Positions 1 through 10,100 of a DNA stretch of 64,000 nucleotides are shown here, piece after piece. The notes beneath the pieces were generated by a model that was given only the letters and a program-made list of their open reading frames with translations, did not search any database and had not been told where the DNA came from. Position numbers and translations under genes: made by a program. Source of the DNA: Micromonospora lutea. Lineage in GTDB: Bacteria; Actinomycetota; Actinomycetes; Mycobacteriales; Micromonosporaceae. Positions within the stretch are counted from its first letter, which is position 1. Each line of letters begins with the position of its first letter. The stretch is from positions 1-64,000 of the forward strand of contig NZ_BOPB01000030.1 in NCBI RefSeq assembly GCF_016863535.1, written 5' to 3'.

Positions 1-10
1 CCAGACCCGG

Positions 11-48
11 ATCCTGGTCCGGACACCTGCCAGTGTCCGGACCAGGAT
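11..48. terminator. Perfect 16-bp hairpin ending the NRPS operon
   Basis: Arms at 11-26 and 33-48 (ATCCTGGTCCGGACAC and its exact reverse complement) enclose a 6-base loop. It sits 41 bases past the stop of the last leftward gene, so it most likely ends that operon. No U-tract follows, which is common for actinomycete terminators. Confidence 0.75.
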
Positions 49-89
49 GCGTCGTGCCGCGTCGTCACCTGGCGTCCGATGCGGTCACG

Positions 90-578
90 TCACGGACGAC
101 TCGACGGCTCTGCGCGTCGACGCGTACGCACCAGGTCGACGAGGCCGCGCCACACGTGACCGAGCGTGGCGGCGGTGCGGATCGTCACCAACGGGTTCCA
201 GAAGTCCCGGAAGTGGACGATCCTGCCGTTCCGGAAACGGACGACGGAGATGTAGACCTGGTGGAACGGTCGTTTGGTGACCACACCCCTGCCCTTGCCC
301 ACGAACTCGGCGATGACCAGGTCAGGATCGGTCGTCTCGTGGAAGGTGAGGTCGGTGAACCGGACGTCGAACTGTTTCGGGAAGTCCTTCATGTGCTCGT
401 ACAACTCGTGGTGCCCGACGAACCGGGACCGGACACCCGGTGGCGGGTACGGGAACTCCAACACTCCGTCCCGGTCGAACAGCTCCACCCATTCGCGGAT
501 CCGTCCCTCGGTGATGTAGTCGAGATTGCGGGCGAACAGCGCCTGCAGGCGCGCCCGGTTCTGCTGATCGGTCTCCAC
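90..578 (-). CDS. NTF2-like (SnoaL / PhzA-PhzB type) protein
   Basis: A 162-residue protein of the NTF2-like superfamily, the cone-shaped fold used by SnoaL cyclases, PhzA/B and ketosteroid isomerases. Visible hallmarks are the helical N-terminus, FDRDGVLEFPY near residues 34-44, a VGHHELYEHM segment, and the end strands VYISVVRF and GRIVHFRDFWNP typical of PhzA/B-like members. The start is GTG at 578 with AGAGG about 9 bases upstream. It is the last gene of the leftward operon, 67 bases after the SDR gene, so it probably acts on the same small molecule as a cyclase, isomerase or binding partner. The substrate cannot be read from the sequence. Some family members have no catalysis, so a non-enzymatic role is possible. 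Confidence 0.75.
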   Translation of the reverse strand: METDQQNRARLQALFARNLDYITEGRIREWVELFDRDGVLEFPYPPPGVRSRFVGHHELYEHMKDFPKQFDVRFTDLTFHETTDPDLVIAEFVGKGRGVVTKRPFHQVYISVVRFRNGRIVHFRDFWNPLVTIRTAATLGHVWRGLVDLVRTRRRAEPSSRP

Positions 579-645
579 GGTGGCCGCCTCTCGGGTCGGT
601 CGTCACGGTTCGGTTCGGGTCTTGGGTGATCGGTTCGTGGCGGGC

Positions 646-1536
646 TCAGCCGTCGCGCGGCCGGACGAGCGCGGTCAGGCTCCGATCGATCAGGTTGTCC
701 GGCACCAGCCGGGCCGCCAGGCTCGCGAGGCGCACGTCGGAGCCGACCGGGTACCGGATCCTCGGTCGAGCCACGGTGAGGGCACGGGCCACCGTCCGGG
801 CGTACTGCTGGGGTGTGGTTCTGCTCCGCTGCACCTGGCGCGCGTTGCGGTGCAGGAAGGCCCGGAACGGCCCCCGATACAACGCCGCGATCGGCTCGGG
901 CGCAGCGTCGATGACGTCCTCACCGGCCTGGTCGAGCTTCTCCCAGATGGGGGTACGGATCGCGCCCGGCTGCACCACGCTGACCGTCACGCCGAACGGC
1001 CGCAACTCGCGCCGCAGACTGTCGCTGAGCGCCTCCTTGGCGAACTGTGCCGCCGCGTACGCGCCCAGGTACGGCAGCGCGACCCGACCGAGTCCCGAGG
1101 TGACGTTCACGATCCGCCCCCGAGCGGCGCGCAGCAGCGGCAGGTACCCCTGGATCGTCTCGAACTGCCCGATCACGTTCGTCGTCAACTGGCGCTGGAA
1201 CCGCTCACCGGACAGACACTCCAACGGCCCGGGCTGGGCGATGCCGGCGTTGTTCACCAGTCCCCAGAGCCCGACACCGCCGACCCGTCCGGTCACCTCG
1301 GCAACCGCCTGCCGGATCTGCGTCGGCTCGGTCACGTCGACGCGCAGCGGATGCAGGCGGCCCGCGGAGGAGTCCGCGAGCAGTCGCTCGCCGTCCGCCG
1401 TGGTGCGTACCCCGGCGTAGACCTGGAAGCCGATCCGTTCCAGGTGCAGCGCCGCCTCCCTGCCGAGGCCGGACGACGCGCCGGTGATCACCACCGTGCG
1501 ACCCGTCGGCGCGACCCGCCCCGCTCGCCTGATCAC
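646..1536 (-). CDS. SDR-family oxidoreductase lacking the catalytic lysine
   Basis: A 296-residue short-chain dehydrogenase/reductase of the classical type. The nucleotide site TGASSGLGREAAL is near the N-terminus, followed by NNAG and the catalytic-serine strand IVNVTS. The active-site tyrosine lies in GAYAAAQFAKEAL, where YxxxK is expected but the sequence reads Y-A-A-A-Q, so the lysine that normally lowers the tyrosine pKa is a glutamine. The start is GTG at 1536, overlapping the stop of the preceding acyltransferase gene by four bases (GTGA), which implies translational coupling. Overall similarity is to hydroxysteroid-dehydrogenase-like SDRs. It may be a redox enzyme with altered chemistry or an inactive structural partner; position 1051 should be checked for sequencing error. 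Confidence 0.88.
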   Translation of the reverse strand: MIRRAGRVAPTGRTVVITGASSGLGREAALHLERIGFQVYAGVRTTADGERLLADSSAGRLHPLRVDVTEPTQIRQAVAEVTGRVGGVGLWGLVNNAGIAQPGPLECLSGERFQRQLTTNVIGQFETIQGYLPLLRAARGRIVNVTSGLGRVALPYLGAYAAAQFAKEALSDSLRRELRPFGVTVSVVQPGAIRTPIWEKLDQAGEDVIDAAPEPIAALYRGPFRAFLHRNARQVQRSRTTPQQYARTVARALTVARPRIRYPVGSDVRLASLAARLVPDNLIDRSLTALVRPRDG

Positions 1537-2969
1537 AGTCGACTCCGCTCCGGCCGGCAGCCGATCGCGCCGAGCGCCGCGTCGACGCTCGCCTCCACCA
1601 GGTCGATCGCCCGCTGCGGGGGCAGCGCGTCGGGCACGTAGGTGAAGTTCCAGAACAGTCGGCCGTGGCTGGTGTTCACGGTGGAAACCAGGTAGCCGCA
1701 CACGGAGAGCCCGGCGACGAACTGGGCGTCGGAGAGCAGCCACGGCCCGATCCGGTCCGGGAAGTCGTACCGACCGATGTTGGACAGGCACAGGTTCACC
1801 GGGCCGCTCCGTTCCATCATCTCGATGAATCGCCTGCTGGCGGTGACCGATTCCGGGCTGGTGAGCCCGACCAGATCGACCATGGCGAAGTGGCTGCCCC
1901 TTCGGCGACGGACCGTGAGGTCGTCGCTGATCGAACGAGCGAGCTGCCAGAGGGAGACCCCTGGCCGGTACCTGACGAAGGTCGGCACGGTGGCGACGTA
2001 CGTCCCCACGGCCCGGTCGGACACGGCGGGTTCCAGCGCGTCGCGGAAGGTCACCGGGGAGCCGATCGTCACGTGTCCCGACGCCGGTGAACCGGTCTCG
2101 GTGGCGACGGCCAGCACCATCGCGGCCGCGAGCGCGCCGTGCACCGTGGTCCCCTCTCGGCGACAGGCCGCCACCAGCGCCTCAACCTGTTCCGAGGTGA
2201 GGCGCCGGGCGAGCAGCCGGGTACGCCGTTCGGCGAACGGCACGAAGGTGCTCGGCACCACCCGGACCGGGCGGTGACGGTGCGTCCGGTACAACTCCCG
2301 GACCAGCAGCCACCGCAGCCGCAGCACCCCGACCAGGCCCCGGTAGCGGCGAGGGAACATCGCCTCGCACGCCGGTAGCGCCGGCTCACCCGACGCGCCC
2401 GTCGGGTCCGGCCCGGCCGACTCGGCACGCTCCGGCAGGTCGATCTTCCCGGCGGCGGAGTACGCCTGCCCGGCGAGTTCGATCCACTGCCGGAGCAGCG
2501 AGAGCACGGTCGTGCCGTCGGCCACGCAGTGCGGCATGGTCAGCAGCAGATCGTGCACCTCGTCGTCGGGCCTGCCCGGGGTCGAGGCCCGGGTCAGCAG
2601 CACGGCCCGGCACAGCGGACCGTTGCGCCAGTCGACCCGGTCGACCAACTCGTGTTCGTTGACCCGCCGTACCCAGCCCGGTGTCCCATCGGTCGGCGGT
2701 TCGTCGTCGCTCACCTGGTGCAGTGGTATCGGCAGGTCGGTCGGCACGAACCGGGGGCGTCGCCCGTCCGGGCCGGCGGCGATCGCCACCCGCAGCAGCG
2801 GGTGCCGCCGGCGTAGGTGATGCAGCGCGGCATGCAGCAGCGTGGCCGGCAGCGGCCCGCGTACCCGGACGTGGGCGACCACGTTGAGTGGTGACACCTG
2901 GTCGGCGATCCAGTACCAGCGTTCGAGCGGACTCAACGTCCGTCGCACCTCGGTCGTCTGTGCGGTCAT
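1533..2969 (-). CDS. PapA5-like / condensation-fold acyltransferase
   Basis: A 478-residue stand-alone protein of the condensation-domain superfamily (CoA-dependent acyltransferase fold). The active-site HxxxDG occurs as PHCVADG (H147, D151); the N-terminal part (LSPLERWYWIADQVSP) and the C-terminal NIGRYDFP segment resemble mycobacterial PapA5 and related polyketide- or lipid-esterifying enzymes rather than NRPS elongation domains. ATG at 2969 overlaps the stop of the FAD monooxygenase gene (ATGA), so the four genes downstream of the NRPS promoter are coupled. Its likely role is to transfer an acyl group to a hydroxyl or amine of the NRPS product, possibly off-loading from a carrier domain. 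Donor and acceptor are unknown. Confidence 0.8.
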   Translation of the reverse strand: MTAQTTEVRRTLSPLERWYWIADQVSPLNVVAHVRVRGPLPATLLHAALHHLRRRHPLLRVAIAAGPDGRRPRFVPTDLPIPLHQVSDDEPPTDGTPGWVRRVNEHELVDRVDWRNGPLCRAVLLTRASTPGRPDDEVHDLLLTMPHCVADGTTVLSLLRQWIELAGQAYSAAGKIDLPERAESAGPDPTGASGEPALPACEAMFPRRYRGLVGVLRLRWLLVRELYRTHRHRPVRVVPSTFVPFAERRTRLLARRLTSEQVEALVAACRREGTTVHGALAAAMVLAVATETGSPASGHVTIGSPVTFRDALEPAVSDRAVGTYVATVPTFVRYRPGVSLWQLARSISDDLTVRRRRGSHFAMVDLVGLTSPESVTASRRFIEMMERSGPVNLCLSNIGRYDFPDRIGPWLLSDAQFVAGLSVCGYLVSTVNTSHGRLFWNFTYVPDALPPQRAIDLVEASVDAALGAIGCRPERSRL

Positions 2970-4168
2970 TGCGGGGTCACCGCCGAGGCCGGGCAGCCGG
3001 GGAAGGTGAGCGCGATCTCGTTGCGCCGGTCGAGGAGGCGATCGGGCAACCAGCGCAGGTAGAGGCGACGGGTCAGGTCGGCGATCGGGTGGGCCCACTG
3101 CTCGACCCGACTGAGCGAGTACGCCTCCCGGACCATCCACCGGGTCCGCTCGCGTCGCGCGGCCTCGTATCGCCGGAGCGCCTGCGGCAGGTCGACCGCG
3201 TCACGGAGACAGTGCGCGAGCACGACGGCGTCCTCGATGGTCAGCGCCGCGCCCTGGGCGAGGCTCGGCAACATCGGGTGCGCCGCGTCACCGAGCAGCG
3301 TCACCGGCCCGTGACCCCACCGTTCGAGGAACGGCCGGTCCCGGGCCGGCACGCTGATGATCGCCGATTCGGGCGTGCTGGTGACAGCGGCCCGGACCTC
3401 CTCGGCCCAGCCGGCGTACGCCCGCTCGATGTCGGCCTTGCCACCGGACCAGCCGCGAGCCGCGGCCGGCGTCATGTTCAACGTGCCCCACCAGTAGACC
3501 TGGTCGCCGTCGAGTTGCACCAGGCCGAACCGCTGGCCCCGGCCCCAGTAGTGGGCGGCGTAGCCGTCCCGGATCCTCGGGTGCCGCAGCCCGACGGTGG
3601 CGAGCCAGCAGACGTACCCGGGTTCGCGGGGTCGCTCGGGGCCGGCTACCTGCCGGCGAACGGCCGAATGGAACCCGTCGGCGCCGATGAGCAGGTCACC
3701 CTCGGCGGTCTGTCCTTCCCGGAACTCGACCCGGACGCGGTCTCCGGTCACCTCGAACCGTCGGGCGGTGGCGCCCAGCCGCACCGGTGGGTCGCCGGCG
3801 GCGGCGACCAGGGCCTGATGCAGGTCGGCGCGGTGGATGGCGACGTTCTGTGCTCCGAGTCGGTCACCGATCCGCGTGAACGGCACGGTCCTGATCGGAT
3901 CACCGGTTGCGGTGCACAGCCGCAGCGCCGGGTAGACCCGACCTCGCCGCTCGACGTCAAGGTCGAGGTCGAGGGTGCGCAGCGCGACGCGTGCGTTGGC
4001 ACCCAGCGACAGCGCCGATCCGCCGGGCCGCAGATCACCGGCACGTTCGTAGATTTCCACGTCGACACCGACGCGGCGCAGGGTGGCGGCGGCGGCCATC
4101 CCGCCGATGCCCGCGCCCATGATGAGTGCCTTGGGACGCCGTCGCGCCCGCTTTCCCACCGCCGTCAC
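2966..4168 (-). CDS. FAD-dependent monooxygenase (PHBH / UbiH family)
   Basis: A 400-residue class A flavin monooxygenase. The FAD-binding GxGxxG is at residues 18-23 (GAGIGG), the DG motif is LLIGADGFHS, and the second FAD motif GDAAHP lies in the C-terminal half, followed by a helix rich in Ala/Leu (AQGAALTIEDAVVLAHCL). These cover the full family length. The start is GTG at 4168, overlapping the NRPS stop (GTGA). Such enzymes hydroxylate aromatic or other electron-rich substrates using NAD(P)H and oxygen. As the first gene after the NRPS it is likely a tailoring enzyme for the peptide or its acyl starter; the exact substrate is not evident. Confidence 0.88.
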   Translation of the reverse strand: MTAVGKRARRRPKALIMGAGIGGMAAAATLRRVGVDVEIYERAGDLRPGGSALSLGANARVALRTLDLDLDVERRGRVYPALRLCTATGDPIRTVPFTRIGDRLGAQNVAIHRADLHQALVAAAGDPPVRLGATARRFEVTGDRVRVEFREGQTAEGDLLIGADGFHSAVRRQVAGPERPREPGYVCWLATVGLRHPRIRDGYAAHYWGRGQRFGLVQLDGDQVYWWGTLNMTPAAARGWSGGKADIERAYAGWAEEVRAAVTSTPESAIISVPARDRPFLERWGHGPVTLLGDAAHPMLPSLAQGAALTIEDAVVLAHCLRDAVDLPQALRRYEAARRERTRWMVREAYSLSRVEQWAHPIADLTRRLYLRWLPDRLLDRRNEIALTFPGCPASAVTPQ

Positions 4169-7100
4169 CGACGGCCGCCCACCGGGCTGGAACTGGTCCG
4201 GCCGGTCGCGGGCGTGGTGGAGCCGGCCAGGAGTTCGGTTATCCGGTGGGCAACGTCCACCACATGTGGTGGGTCCATCAGGGCCAGATGGTCACCGGGC
4301 ACGTCGAGCACGTCGAGCCGACCCGTGGTCAGTTCACCCCACCCGTTGCGCGGGTCGAGGTGCAGCGTGCCGGCGAGGTCGTGCATGGGCTTGAGCAGGG
4401 GCGGCAACGGTTCGGAGGCCCGCAGCAGGGTGATGTCCTGGTCGACGACCTCGGGACGGTAGTCGATGATCGCCTCCCAGTTGGCCTTGAACACCTCGAA
4501 CAGTCGACGTACCGCCGCCGGCGAGTCACCCGGCCGGAGTATCCCGGCGGCACCGGCCCGGCGGGCGACGAAGTCCAGACGCTGCTGAGGCGACGCCAGA
4601 TTCGACGGAATCGGCGCCAGCGCCGGCCGGTCCTGGTCGAGCGGCATCAGCTCCCAGAAGAACCAGTCGAGCAGCACGTCGTCGGTCACCGGCACGGGCT
4701 CGTCGGACCGTCGGGCGATGGGGTCGATAAGGATCAACTGGTCGACCGGCCTGGCGCCGGTGGGATCGAGCCGGCGGGCCGCGTTGTTGAGTTGCCGCGC
4801 CATTTCGAAGGCCACCACACCACCGAACGACCAGCCGCCTATCGTGTACGGCCCGGTCGGCTGGACCCGGCGGATCGCCGCGAGGTAGCTGGCCGCCAGC
4901 GCCGGCACGGACCGTAGCGGCTCCGTCCCGGCGGTGAGGCCGGCCGCCTGGAGTGCGTGGACGGGCTGCTCCCGGGGCAGGTGTCGGGCGAGCGGGAGGT
5001 AGCACAGCACGTTGCCGCCGATCGGGTGCACGAGGAACAGCGGCGGTCGGTCGCCACCGGTGCGGATCGGCACCACCGGGTCGACCGACGTCGGGTCCGC
5101 CCCACCCGCGCGGAGCAGTGCGGCGAGGTGGGACACGGTCGGCGCGGTGACGAACGCCGCGACCGGCACGGCCACGCCGTACCGTTTCTCGATGAGCGTG
5201 ACCAGGCGCATCGCGGTGAGCGAGGTGGCGCCCAACTCGAACATGTTGTGTTCGACGTCGACGTGCGGCAGGTGAAGCAGGTCCGCGACGATCTCCGCGA
5301 GGACACGCTCGTACCGGTCGCGGGGTGCTGCCGTCTGCCGGGCGGTTTCCACGCGGAGCGGAAGCTCGCGCAGGCGCTGGTCGTCGCGTTTGCCGCTGGC
5401 GGTCAGCGGCATCTCCGGCAGCCATTGGACGTGGCTGGGCACCAGGTGTTCGGGCAGCTTCTCCCGCAGCCGTCGGCGCAGGTCGGTGAGATCGGCCCGG
5501 GTCTGGTCCCCGACGAGGAAGGCGGCCAGGAAGGCGTCGGTGTCGTCCCGGCGTCGAGCCACCACCGCGGCCTCGCGGATTCCGGGGTGGTCCGCGGCCA
5601 GCTTCATGATCGCTAGTTCGGCTTCGAGCGGTTCCACCCGGAACCCCCGGATCTTGGTCTGGGTGTCGGTGCGCGCGAGCCACACCAGGTCGCCGTTGGG
5701 TAGCACCCGGGCCAGGTCGCCGGTGCGGTAGATCCGCTCGCCGGGCGCACCGAACGGGTTGGGCACGAACCGTTGACCGGTCAGTCCGGGCTGCCGGTGG
5801 AAGCCCCGCGCCACCTGGACGCCGCCGAGGTACAGCTCGCCGGCGACCCCGGTCGGCACCGGCCGCATCCGTTCGTCCAACAGGTACAGCTCGACTCCGG
5901 GAATCGCCGGCCCGATCGGTGGCAGATTCGGGAAACGGTCCGGGTCGCCGGTCATCGGGTACGCGGTGACGACGTGCGTCTCGGTCGGTCCGTACTGGTT
6001 CTCCAGGACCGCGCCGGCCGGCAGGGCCGCGACGAATCGCCGGATCTCGTCGGTCACCCGCAGCTGTTCGCCCGATGAGATCACCACTCGCAACGCACGG
6101 GGCTGGATCCCGAGCGTCACCGCGGCTTCGGCGAGTTGCTGGAGCACCACGTACGGCAGGGCGACCCGCTCGACGGATTCCCGGTCGAGCAGGCGCAGCA
6201 GCTCCGAGACGTCCCGCCGCTGCCGCTCATCGATGATCTGAAGCGTGCCGCCGGCACCGATCGTGGTGAAGATCTCCTGGAACGACACGTCGAAACTGAG
6301 CGGTGCGAACTGGAGGGTGACGCCGCCGGCCGCCGCGCTGACCGCTTCCGTCTGCCACGCCTGATGGTTCTCGAAGGCGGCGTGGGACATCGCCACCGCC
6401 TTCGGTACGCCGGTGGAACCGGAGGTGAAGAGCACGTAGAGCAGGTCGTCCGGCCGGCTCCGGGGCAGTGGGACCGGTGTGACGACCCGCGACGGGGCGA
6501 GGAGATCCTCCACGACCAGCACCCTCTCGGGCTCGCCCACCAGGTCGGCGTGCGACCGGTCCGCGATGACCCGGACCGGTCGCGCCTGGGCGAGCATCGT
6601 CGCGATCCGGTCCGGCGGGTAGGTCACGTCCAGCGGCACGCAGCCCGCTCCGGCGCGGGCGACGCCGTAGACCGACGCGATCATCTCGGGGGAGCGGCCC
6701 ACCGCGATCCCGACCAGGTCACCCGGGCGCACCCCGGCGTGGACCAGCGCGTACGCGATCCGGTCGACCTCCTGCTGCAACCGCGCGTACGTCCACCGAC
6801 GGTGGCCGGCGGCGACCGCGACGGCATTCGGCGTACGGTGCACGTGCTCGGCGAGGCGACGGACGGCGTCCTTGCGGACCTCGATCGTCGTCGTGACCGG
6901 CCCACCGGTGCCCACCGGCCGGGCCGGAACCAGGAACCCGAAGTCCGGTGCCGCGTCCGGCTCGTCGATGATCCGGGCGAGTATCCGGAGGTACGTGTCG
7001 GCGATCAGGTCGATCTGCGCCCGGGTGAACGTCCGACGGTCCGCGTCGATCCGTAGTGAGATGCGCTGCCCCGTCGGATGGACGAAGACGTTCCACAACA

Positions 7101-10100
7101 ACGCGAAGTTGGTCTCCTCCCAGGCGTCGAAATCGAGCGGTTCGATCGTGGGAAGGTCGAGCAGCGGTGCCAGGACATGCATGTGCACGTAGTTGAAGGC
7201 CAGTTCGAAAACCGGGCGGCCACCTCGATCCTGCTGGATGGCGTGCAGTGGATAACGCCGGTACGGCTGGCACTCCTGCTCCCACCGGTACACCTCCCGG
7301 ACCGACTCCAACCAGGAGGAGGGTCCGGACCGTAGCCGCAGCGGCACCGTGTTGAGGAAGAGTCCGGCCAGCCGCTCCGCCCCGACCTGTTCCGGACGAC
7401 CGTGGGTGACCAGTCCGACGGTCACGTCCGTGGCACCGGAGTACAGCCGCAGCGTCAGGCAGTAGGCGGCGAGGAACACCGATTTCAGCGGAAGCCCGTG
7501 ATCCTGGGCGAAGGCGCGTAGCCGCTGCTCCAGGCCCACCGGCAGGCCGACCATGTGCACCGCCGACTCGTCGTCGGCCGGCGGCTCGTACGGACGGAAG
7601 CCGTCGAGCTGGGTCAGCTCGGCGCCGTCCAGCCGGTCGGCCCAGAACCGTCGGGCCGAGGCTGAGGCGAGCGCGTGACGTTCCTCGACGACGTACCCGG
7701 CCGGGTTGGGCAGCGCCGTCTCGGCGACCGCGTCGATGCCGGCACCGATCAGGTGCAGGTAGTCGCGGAACAGATCACCGACGACGGTGGCGACGCTCCA
7801 GCCGTCCAGGAGCACGTGGTGGAAGCTGAACACCAACTCGACCACGTCGGACGGGAGCAGGTGCACCCGGAACAGGAACAGCGGCGGCTGGTCGAAGGCG
7901 TACCGGTGGCGGCGGCGCTGCCACATGTGGGCCGACACCTCGGCACGGGCGGCATCCGGATCCAGGGTACGCAGATCGGCGACATCGAGGCCGCCGGCCA
8001 CCCGGGCGTGCACGATCTGCAGCGGTTCGGTGAAGCCGCCGACGTCGAAGGCGGAGCGCAGGCCCGGATGCCGGGTGACGAGCCGGTCGTACGCCGTGCG
8101 GAACGCCTCCTCGTGCCACGGCATCCGCACCGAGTAGCGGAAGACGTCGTGGTAGGCGGTGGCCGTCTCGTGCTCGCTGCTGTGGTAGAGCAGCCCGAGT
8201 TGGAGCGCGGTGGCGGGGAACGCGTCCTCCGCGTCGCCGAGCCGGGCCCGGTCGAGCGGGGAGACGAGCGCGAACGGGCCGGGCGCAGCGGACGGGGTGG
8301 GCGGTGCGTCGGCGGGCGCGGTACGCCGGGCATGTTGCGCCAGCGCGGCGATGGTCGGTTGTGCGGCGAGATCGGCGAGGGTGAAGTGCAGGCCCTGCCG
8401 CTCGGCCTCGGCGCGGATTCGTAACGCCAGGATCGAATCGCCGCCGATGGCGTGGTAATCCTGGTGGATGCCGACCGACGGCAGATCCAGCACCCGGGAC
8501 CAGATCGTGGCGAGCGTCCGCTCCACGTCGTCGCGGGGGTCCTGCGCCGACCCCTGAGACAGCCCCGCCACCGGCGCGGGCAACGCCGCGACGTCGAGCT
8601 TGCCGTTCGGGGTGAGAGGCATCCGATCGAGTCGGCGGAAGAAGGCGGGAACCATGAAGTCCGGCAGGTGACGCAGCAGGTGACCCCGCAGCCGTACCGG
8701 ATCGAGATCCGCCTCCGCCACGTAGTAGCCGACCAGGTGGAGGTCCCGACCGGGCGCGGTGCGGGCGATGACCGCGGCCTCGCTGATGCCCGGGACGGCG
8801 GCGAGCGCCTGCTGGATCTCACCCGGTTCGACCCGGTTGCCCCGGATCTTCACCTGCCCGTCGAGCCGGCCGAGATATTCGAGGCTGCCGTCGGCGAGCC
8901 ACCGGGCGAGGTCCCCGGTGCGGTACATCCGACCCTCGCCGCGCACCGGGTCGGTGACGAATCGTGCGGCAACGTTCGACTCGCCGCCGGTGCCCGCCTC
9001 CCTGTCACCGGCGCGTCCCAGGTAGCCGCGAGCCACCGCGACCCCGGCGACACAGAGTTCACCGGGGGCCCCCACCGGCTGCGGCTGGTCGTCCCGGCCG
9101 AGTACGTAGAGTCGGACGTTGTCGATCGGGCGACCGATCGGCACCCGCCGTGTCGGCTGGTCCGGATCGGGGTGGCACTCGTGGTGCGTGACGTCGACCG
9201 TCGCCTCGGTCGGTCCGTACAGGTTGACCAGCCGGGCCCCGGCCGACAGGTCGGTGCCGGGCGGTCGGTGGAACAAGCGGTGGAACTGGTCGACCCGGCG
9301 GGCCGGCAGTTCCTCACCGCTCGCGAAGACCAGCCGGAGCGAGTCGGCCTGCTGACGCAGTTCCGGCTTCTGGGCCAGCAGGTCGAGGAACGGACCGAAC
9401 ATCGATGGTACGAAGTGGATGACCGTCACGCCGTGCCGCGCCACGGTGGTCACCATCGTGTGTGGATCCCGGTGCGCCCCGGGACGCGGCAGGACGAGGC
9501 GGGCACCCGCGAACGCCCACCAGAACAGTTCCCACACCGACACGTCGAACGAGATCGGGGTCTTCTGCACCAGCACGTCGGCGCGGTCGAGGGGATATTG
9601 GCGCTGCATCCAGGCCAGCCGGTTCACCACCGAACGGTGTTCGATCATCACGCCCTTGGGATCGCCGGTCGAGCCGGAGGTGTAGATGACGTACGCGAGG
9701 TCGTCGGGCCGGGCGAGCGGTTCGACCGGAACGCTCGGGTAGGTCGCCAGCGCGTCGAGGCGGCGTACGGTCAGGCCGGAGACGGCGTCGAGGTCGCCCC
9801 GCGTCGAGGCTGCCTGCGTACCGGAGGTCAGCAGGACCTTCGCGCCGCTGTCGGCGAGGAGGTACCGGATCCGGGCGGGCGGATGGTCCGGATCGATGGG
9901 CACGTACGCTCCGCCCGCCTTCAAGGTGCCGAGGATCCCGGCGAGCAGTGGTGCTCCCCGTTCGGCCAGGATGGCCACCCGGTCGTCGCGGGCGACGCCG
10001 TCGGCACGGAGCGCCTGCGCCACCTGGTTGGCTCGCGCGTCGAGGTCGGCGTAGCTGAGGGTCTCATCGGCACCGTCCACCACCACGGCGATCCGGTCGG

